From: Roseateles aquatilis
GTDB taxonomy: Bacteria; Pseudomonadota; Gammaproteobacteria; Burkholderiales; Burkholderiaceae_C
Reading direction: 5' to 3'
Assembly (NCBI RefSeq): GCF_002205645.1
Contig: NZ_NIOF01000011.1
Location: forward strand, 1 to 64,000
DNA length: 64,000 nt
The position numbers were made by a program, and so were the translations under genes. Shown here piece after piece: positions 58,938 to 64,000 of the stretch. The notes under the pieces are model-generated. The model did not search any database, was not told where the DNA came from, and was given only the letters and a program-made list of their open reading frames with translations. The stretch's first letter is position 1. Each line of letters begins with the position of its first letter.

Positions 58938-59608
58938 GCTTCGACGTCCGCATCCGCAAGCATGTCGAAGGCGGCGGCCGCCGCTTCGATCTGGTCGTCG
59001 AGTTCCGCACCGACGCCCGGCGCACGGTGGTGCACGGCCCCTCCGGGGCCGGCAAGAGCCTGACGCTGCAGGCGATCGCCGGCCTGCTGCGGCCGGACGA
59101 GGGCACCATCCTGGTCGACGGCCAGCCGGTCTTCGACAGCGCGTCGCGCGTGGACGTGCCGGCGCGGGAGCGGCGGCTCGGCTACCTGTTCCAGGACTAC
59201 GCGCTGTTCCCGCACCTGACGGTGCGGCAGAACATCGCCTTCGGCCTGACGCACGGCTGGCTCAATCCGTCGCGGCGCGACGGCGGCGCCGCGGTCGACC
59301 GCTGGCTGCAGGCCTTCGAGCTGGAACGCGTCGCGCAGCAGCGGCCGCACCAGTTGTCGGGCGGCCAACGGCAGCGCACGGCGCTGGCGCGCGCGCTGGT
59401 CAACGAGCCGCGCGCGCTGCTGCTGGACGAGCCCTTCTCCGCCCTCGATCCGGACCTGCGCGGGCGCATGCGGGCGGAGCTGGACACGCTGCTCGACCGC
59501 ATCGGCATCCCCATGCTCATGATCACGCACGACCCCGAGGACGTGGAGCGTTTCGGGGACCGGCGGATCCGGTTGACCGACGGGCAGGTGACCACGTCCT
59601 CTGTCTGA
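58934..59608 (+). CDS. modC: Molybdate ABC transporter ATP-binding protein, without TOBE domain
   Basis: 224 residues. Walker A VHGPSGAGKSLTLQAIAG, Q-loop YLFQDYALFPHLTV, signature LSGGQRQRTALARAL, Walker B ALLLDEPFSALDPD and the H-loop ITHDPEDVERFGD are intact. It stops straight after the ATPase core, about 120 residues shorter than E. coli ModC, so the C-terminal molybdate-binding TOBE domain is absent. Both regulator and ATPase of this locus therefore lack the molybdate-sensing domain. Confidence 0.93.
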   Translation: MSFDVRIRKHVEGGGRRFDLVVEFRTDARRTVVHGPSGAGKSLTLQAIAGLLRPDEGTILVDGQPVFDSASRVDVPARERRLGYLFQDYALFPHLTVRQNIAFGLTHGWLNPSRRDGGAAVDRWLQAFELERVAQQRPHQLSGGQRQRTALARALVNEPRALLLDEPFSALDPDLRGRMRAELDTLLDRIGIPMLMITHDPEDVERFGDRRIRLTDGQVTTSSV

Positions 59609-59678
59609 AGGACAACGCGGATTGCGTGACGACCCCGTCCCCTCAAGAATCGAGGGCGATAACAAGGGGAACACGCAC

Positions 59679-61859
59679 ATGGCGGAACAACAAGAGCAGC
59701 AGGTCCAACCACCGCTGAACACGCCGCTGTCGCCCGGCGTCAGCCACTGCGACCTGGTGATGAAGGGCGGCATCACCAGCGGCGTGATCTATCCGCGGCT
59801 GGTGTCCGACCTCTCGGCGCAATACGTCTTCAAGAACATCGGCGGCACCTCTGCCGGCGCAATCGCCGCCGGGGCCAGCGCGGCCGCGGAGTATGGGCGG
59901 CAGCACGGCAATGCCGGCGCCTTCGCGGCCCTGGCGAAGCTGCCCGAGATGCTGGGCGAAGCCTTGCCCGGCGGCCGCACCCGCCTGTTCACGCTGTTTC
60001 AGCCGGTGCCGGCGTTGCGGCGCCACTTCGACGTGCTGGTCGGCGCGCTCAACAGGAAGCCGGTGGCGGCCGTGGCCTCGGTGCTGACCGGCATGGTCGC
60101 GATGCAGCTCGGCCTGACGCTGTTGATCGTGCTGGTCGGCGGGCTGTTGCTGGCGCCGTTCCTGCATCTGCTGGTGCCGTCGCTGGGCGGCGTCTGGACG
60201 CTGGTCGCGGGCGTGGCGGCGCAGGCGGCGATCGTCGTGCTGCTCCTGCTGCTGGCGAAGCTGGCCGCGAGCGGGAAGGGCGTATGGTTGCTGAAGCTCG
60301 TCATCCTCGCCGTCGTGATCGCGGCGGTCGGCGCGATCTGGTGCCGACGCGAGGAGGCGCTGCTTCTGATCGGGGCCGCCGCCGGGCTGCTGGCGGTCGC
60401 CGCGTTGATCGTGGCGGTGCTGGTGGTGGCGGTCGCGTGGCTGTTCACCAGCGGCCTGCTCAAGGGCTTGAAGGGCAACGGCTACGGCTTCTGCGGCGGC
60501 CTCACGCAGGCGGACAACGGCGGGCTGAGCGCGCTCACCGACTGGCTCACCGGCTACTTCAACGACCTGGCCGGGCTCAAGCCCACGGACCCGCCGCTGA
60601 GTTTCGGCCAGCTGTGGGGCACCGACGACCCCGCCAAGCCGCGCGAGATCAACCTGGAAGTGATGACCAGCGCGGTCAGCCAGCAGATGGTCTACAGCGT
60701 GCCCTTCCGGCCGGGCACGCCGACGTTCTTCTACGACCCGACGGAATGGGCGCGGCTGTTCCCGAAGACCGTCATGGACGCGCTGGAGCGCGCCATCGTC
60801 GCCGACCCCGAGGGCGACAGCGGCGACAAGCCCGAGCCCGGCACGGTCGTGGTCAACCTGGACGGCCGACCGCTGCGCCGGCTGCCGGGGCGGGCGCATC
60901 TGCCGGTGGTGGTGGCCATCCGCATGAGCCTGAGCTTCCCGGTCCTGCTGTCGGCGGTGCCGCTGTATTCGATCGACTGGTCGCTGAAGGAGAACAACGA
61001 TCGGAAGAAGCAGATCCGCGAGCTCCCGTCCGAGGCCGAGCGCGCGCGCCTGCCGCTGCGCGCGACCAAGATCTGGTTCTCCGACGGCGGCATCGGCAGC
61101 AACATGCCGCTGCACATGTTCGACGCGTTGCTGCCGCGGCACCCCACCTTCGCGGTCAATCTCAAGAAGGAGCACCCGGACTATCCGATCGTCACGCCAG
61201 AGATTCCAGACAACGCCGGCGGCCGGGTCTATCTGGCGGAGAACCCCTCGGCCGGCCGCTTGCGCCATTGGCAGGACCCGGACCTGGAGCGCGAATACAC
61301 CGTCGGCGGGAGCAACCCGCGCAAGTCACCGGGCGGCGGCCTGGTGGGTTTCCTGCTCAGCATCGTCGACACCATGCAGAACTGGCGCGACGAGATCATG
61401 TTCCCGGTGCCCGGCTTCCGCGACCGGATCATCCAGATCAGCCAGAAGCCGTCCGAGGGCGGCCTCAACCTTGACATGCCGCCACCGACGATCGCCGCGC
61501 TGGCCGGGGCGGGCGGCATGGCCGCGCTGCGGCTGGTGAAGCGCTTCCACGCGTTGGGATCGACGCCCGCGCTGGGCTGGGAGCAGCATCGCCGCGACCG
61601 CCTCGCCACCTTCCTGGGGGTCATGCAGCCGGGCTGCGTCTCGCTGGCGACGACGCTCACGCCACCGTCGGGCTGGCTCTACCTGCTGGACCAGTCCAGC
61701 AAGTACGACCCGGCGATGAAGGCCGAGGCGGAGCGATTCGTCCTCGGCGTCATCGATCTGGGCGATCGCGCCCAGGCGCGGCCGAGCGGCGACAAGATCC
61801 TGCTGGACATCGGCGCGCCCAAGCCCATCCCGCAGGTCCGGATCGTGCCGCGCATCTGA
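59679..61859 (+). CDS. Patatin-like phospholipase with inserted multi-helix membrane domain
   Basis: 726 residues. Patatin catalytic elements are complete: oxyanion loop KGGITSGVIYP (about 29-39), nucleophile Ser58 in GGTSAG, and the dyad Asp in FSDGGIGSNMP (about 468-477). Between them residues 128-261 form five or six strongly hydrophobic segments (for example LGLTLLIVLVGGLLLAPFL and AALIVAVLVVAVAWLF), an insertion not found in ordinary bacterial patatins. It should be an acyl-lipid hydrolase fixed in the inner membrane. ATG 59679 has AAGGGG about 9 nt upstream. It is a single gene after modC; no cGAS/DncV-like nucleotidyltransferase or other defence partner is adjacent. Confidence 0.85.
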   Translation: MAEQQEQQVQPPLNTPLSPGVSHCDLVMKGGITSGVIYPRLVSDLSAQYVFKNIGGTSAGAIAAGASAAAEYGRQHGNAGAFAALAKLPEMLGEALPGGRTRLFTLFQPVPALRRHFDVLVGALNRKPVAAVASVLTGMVAMQLGLTLLIVLVGGLLLAPFLHLLVPSLGGVWTLVAGVAAQAAIVVLLLLLAKLAASGKGVWLLKLVILAVVIAAVGAIWCRREEALLLIGAAAGLLAVAALIVAVLVVAVAWLFTSGLLKGLKGNGYGFCGGLTQADNGGLSALTDWLTGYFNDLAGLKPTDPPLSFGQLWGTDDPAKPREINLEVMTSAVSQQMVYSVPFRPGTPTFFYDPTEWARLFPKTVMDALERAIVADPEGDSGDKPEPGTVVVNLDGRPLRRLPGRAHLPVVVAIRMSLSFPVLLSAVPLYSIDWSLKENNDRKKQIRELPSEAERARLPLRATKIWFSDGGIGSNMPLHMFDALLPRHPTFAVNLKKEHPDYPIVTPEIPDNAGGRVYLAENPSAGRLRHWQDPDLEREYTVGGSNPRKSPGGGLVGFLLSIVDTMQNWRDEIMFPVPGFRDRIIQISQKPSEGGLNLDMPPPTIAALAGAGGMAALRLVKRFHALGSTPALGWEQHRRDRLATFLGVMQPGCVSLATTLTPPSGWLYLLDQSSKYDPAMKAEAERFVLGVIDLGDRAQARPSGDKILLDIGAPKPIPQVRIVPRI

Positions 61860-62046
61860 CGGCGCCGGCCCGCTACACCTCCTTCCGCCGGTCCGCGTGA
61901 GCATTTCCACTGAATCGCGTGGCGGCGTTCCCACGCGGCCGTGACGGACGCGCCAGCGCGGTGGCGGCGGACGGGCCGTCGTGCCAATAATCCGCGCACG
62001 CCGAGGCCCGGACTCTCCCGCCGGGCCGGTATCGAAGGAGCCGCCC

Positions 62047-63600
62047 ATGTCTTCCGCCCTGACCTCGCACAGGTCCATCGGTCAGCGCCTGGGCCTCGTC
62101 CAGGCCGTCGTGCTGTTCATCGCGCTGATCGGATCGGCGCTCGGCTACTGGGGTCTGAGCCGCGTCGCGGCGCAGACCGCCGCGATGTACGAGGACTCGA
62201 TCGTCACCGAGCGTGTCGCCGCCGACTGGTACCGCAACGTCTTCAACGGCGCGACGCGCACCACCGCGATCGCCGCCAGCGCCGACGCCGGCCTGGCGAT
62301 CTACTTCGCGCAGCAGGCGGCCGAGTCGACCAAGGCCTCCACCGAGCTGCAGCAGCGGATGGAAAAGCTGCTGACCAGCCCCGAGGAGCGCGCCAACTTC
62401 GAGAAGGTCGTGCAGCTGCGCAAGAACTACATCGCCGCGCGCGACATCATCAGCGACGCGAAGAAGCAGGGCGACATGGCGCGCGCGAAGCAGGTCTTCG
62501 AGCAGCAGTTCCAGGCCGCCGCGAAGGATTACCTGGACGGATTGCGCGTCGTGGTCCAGCAGCAGCGCGACCAGCTCGACGCCGCGCTGGCGGCGCTGCG
62601 CGAGACCAACCAGCGCGCCCGCTGGGCGCTGGTGGCCTTCGGGCTGGTGGCGCTGGTCGTGGGCGGCGCGCTGGCGACATGGCTGTCGCGATCGATCACG
62701 CGCCCGCTGGGCCAGGCGGTGGACGTGGCCGACGCCATCGCGCGTTTCGACCTGACGCACCGCATCGAGACCGGCGGCAACGACGAGACCGGCCAGTTGC
62801 TGCGCTCGCTGGACGTGATGCAGCGCGCGCTGCTGAAGTTGATCGGCGAGGTGCGCGGCTCCACGGACAGCATCAGCACCGCGAGCGCCCAGATCGCCTC
62901 CGGCAACATGGACCTGTCAGCGCGGACCGAGCAGACGGCCTCCAACCTGCAGGAGGCGGCCGCGTCGCTGACCGAGCTGACCGGCACCGTGCGCCAGACC
63001 GCGGACGCGGCGACGACGGCGAATCAACTGGTCAGCTCCGCCTCGTCCACCGCGCAGCGCGGCGGCGCCGTGATGGGGCAGGTGGTGACGACGATGGGCG
63101 ACATCAGCGACAGCTCGCGCCGCATCGCCGACATCATCGGCGTGATCGACGGCATCGCCTTCCAGACCAACATCCTGGCGTTGAACGCCGCGGTGGAAGC
63201 GGCGCGCGCGGGCGAGCAGGGACGAGGCTTCGCGGTCGTCGCGAGCGAGGTGCGCTCGCTGGCGCAACGCAGCGCCGAGGCGGCCAAGCAGATCAAGACG
63301 CTGATCGCCACCAGCGTGGAGCGCGTCGAATCGGGCTCGCGGCTGGTCAGCGACGCCGGCAGCACGATGAACGACATCGTGACCAGCGTGCAGCGGGTCA
63401 CCGACATCATCGCGGAGATCAGCGCCGCGTCGCAGGAGCAGAGCGACGGCATCAACCAGGTCAACGCCGCCGTCGGCCACCTGGACCAGATGACGCAGCA
63501 GAACGCCGCGCTGGTCGAGGAAGCCGCCTCGGCGGCCGAGAGCCTGAAGGATCAGTCGCAGCGGCTGTCGGGGGCGATCGCGGTGTTCAGGCTGGCTTGA
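62047..63600 (+). CDS. Methyl-accepting chemotaxis protein
   Basis: 517 residues. TM1 (LGLVQAVVLFIALIGSALGY, about 15-34), a four-helix-bundle periplasmic sensor (about 35-190), TM2 (WALVAFGLVALVVGGALATWL), HAMP, and a cytoplasmic signalling domain with the conserved hairpin IDGIAFQTNILALNAAVEAA and GFAVVASEVRSLAQRSAEAA. No C-terminal CheR-binding pentapeptide. ATG 62047 has AAGGAG 7 nt upstream. Ligand unknown. A GCCAATAA at 61983-61990 resembles only the -10 half of a flagellar sigma-28 promoter; no TAAA was found at -35. Confidence 0.94.
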   Translation: MSSALTSHRSIGQRLGLVQAVVLFIALIGSALGYWGLSRVAAQTAAMYEDSIVTERVAADWYRNVFNGATRTTAIAASADAGLAIYFAQQAAESTKASTELQQRMEKLLTSPEERANFEKVVQLRKNYIAARDIISDAKKQGDMARAKQVFEQQFQAAAKDYLDGLRVVVQQQRDQLDAALAALRETNQRARWALVAFGLVALVVGGALATWLSRSITRPLGQAVDVADAIARFDLTHRIETGGNDETGQLLRSLDVMQRALLKLIGEVRGSTDSISTASAQIASGNMDLSARTEQTASNLQEAAASLTELTGTVRQTADAATTANQLVSSASSTAQRGGAVMGQVVTTMGDISDSSRRIADIIGVIDGIAFQTNILALNAAVEAARAGEQGRGFAVVASEVRSLAQRSAEAAKQIKTLIATSVERVESGSRLVSDAGSTMNDIVTSVQRVTDIIAEISAASQEQSDGINQVNAAVGHLDQMTQQNAALVEEAASAAESLKDQSQRLSGAIAVFRLA

Positions 63601-63623
63601 GGCCGGCCCGAGGCCGCCGTCGC

Positions 63624-63995
63624 TCAGCCCTGAAGGCTGGGGCCCCAGTACCACCCGGACTGCCGCAGCTTCTGCCACTGCGGTGCCGAGCAACTGCCGT
63701 TGGTGTCGTTGTCGAACCACATCCGCACATGCTTGCGGGTTTGATTCGCCAGCAACAGCGTCGCCAGGATGCCCTTGCATGCGGCCGGCGTCACGTTGAA
63801 GGCCGGGTTCTCATTGAGAGAGCAGACCGCCTGCCAGGACATGCCGCCGCCGTCGAAGGTGAACGACGCGTTCACTTCCCCATTGGGGTCGACGGTGACC
63901 TGGTCGACGCTGCCGGAGCAGTTGTAGCTAGCGGCGTTGGCGAGCACTGGCAGAACCAGCAGCAGCGCGAGGGCACGAGACGGTTTGATGAGCAT
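63624..63995 (-). CDS. Small secreted cysteine-containing protein of unknown function
   Basis: 123 residues. Signal peptide (RALALLLVLPVLANAA) then a mature region with four cysteines (YNCSG, VCSLN, ACKGI, GSCSA) that could form two disulfides, and an aromatic C-terminus (QSGWYWGPSLQG). No domain recognised. ATG 63995 is only 5 nt from the window edge, so its ribosome site cannot be seen. Its stop lies 23 nt from that of the convergent chemoreceptor gene. Confidence 0.75.
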   Translation of the reverse strand: MLIKPSRALALLLVLPVLANAASYNCSGSVDQVTVDPNGEVNASFTFDGGGMSWQAVCSLNENPAFNVTPAACKGILATLLLANQTRKHVRMWFDNDTNGSCSAPQWQKLRQSGWYWGPSLQG

Positions 63996-64000
63996 GAGCT

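Noticed and set aside
59679-61859. CBASS-type phage defence with the patatin as effector
   Set aside because: No cyclic-nucleotide synthase or other CBASS component is adjacent; neighbours are modC and a chemoreceptor.
61983-61990. Flagellar sigma-28 promoter before the chemoreceptor
   Set aside because: Only the -10 half (GCCAATAA) is present; no TAAA at the right distance.
1-64000. tRNA, rRNA, CRISPR arrays, insertion sequences or prophage
   Set aside because: No regularly spaced repeat arrays, transposase or integrase genes, cloverleaf sequences or rRNA stretches were recognised by reading. A tRNAscan and IS search would settle it.

Overview
This is a GC-rich (about 70% by eye) stretch of a bacterial chromosome that looks like a betaproteobacterium of the order Burkholderiales, probably near the Roseateles/Mitsuaria/Leptothrix group. 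The basis is gene content (GTP-type PEP carboxykinase, ArgP/LysE pair, DUF3649/PepSY/DUF3325 iron genes, Anbu cluster, many GGDEF proteins) and promoter style (a TACAAT-like -10 box placed directly before the ATG). No rRNA, tRNA, CRISPR array, phage or intact insertion sequence was seen. The taxonomic call is an inference.

Layout. 1-6.4 kb (minus): a two-partner secretion pair, a huge FHA-like adhesin whose 3' end runs out of the window and its FhaC/ShlB transporter. 6.6-10 kb (plus): an AraC-output response regulator overlapping a 7TMR-DISM histidine kinase, divergent from the adhesin operon. 10.2-18.3 kb: pckG, a LysR regulator, a YecA-like protein, a metallophosphoesterase, an acyltransferase, a universal stress protein and small unknown genes. 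18.4-26.5 kb: argP with a divergent LysE exporter, dadA, an Hsp70-like protein, an S9 peptidase and a second YecA-like protein. 26.5-26.9 kb: a gene-free stretch holding a candidate small RNA. 26.9-31.2 kb: LysR with divergent mmsA, then a TPR-GGDEF protein. 31.4-36.2 kb: a Fur-box-controlled iron operon (TonB-dependent receptor, DUF3649, PepSY protein, DUF3325). 36.3-41.8 kb: a secreted unknown, two overlapping membrane GGDEF genes, an SDR and rlpA. 41.8-43.6 kb: a long RNA-like hairpin, a FAH hydrolase and nadC. 43.7-50.3 kb: an orphan PD-(D/E)XK-like gene, a GntR/amino-acid ABC transporter operon, a VapBC45-like toxin-antitoxin pair and an NTF2-like exported protein. 50.3-54.4 kb (minus): the complete four-gene Anbu proteasome-like cluster. 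54.6-64 kb: a dCache-PAS-GGDEF protein, a ModE-like repressor with modABC, a patatin-like phospholipase with an inserted membrane domain, a chemoreceptor and a small secreted protein.

The window is mainly ordinary chromosome: central metabolism, amino-acid, molybdate and iron transport, and c-di-GMP signalling. The adhesin locus, the orphan nuclease-like gene and the toxin-antitoxin pair look accessory. The least explained signals are non-coding: a 43-of-47-pair hairpin whose five wobble pairs are all G-U on the plus strand (41797-41970), a promoter-to-terminator unit with no gene (about 26712-26850), three 23-bp-spaced palindromic operators (15732-15791) with a fourth copy 10.8 kb away, and several genes whose -10 box lies 6-8 nt before the ATG, implying leaderless mRNAs.
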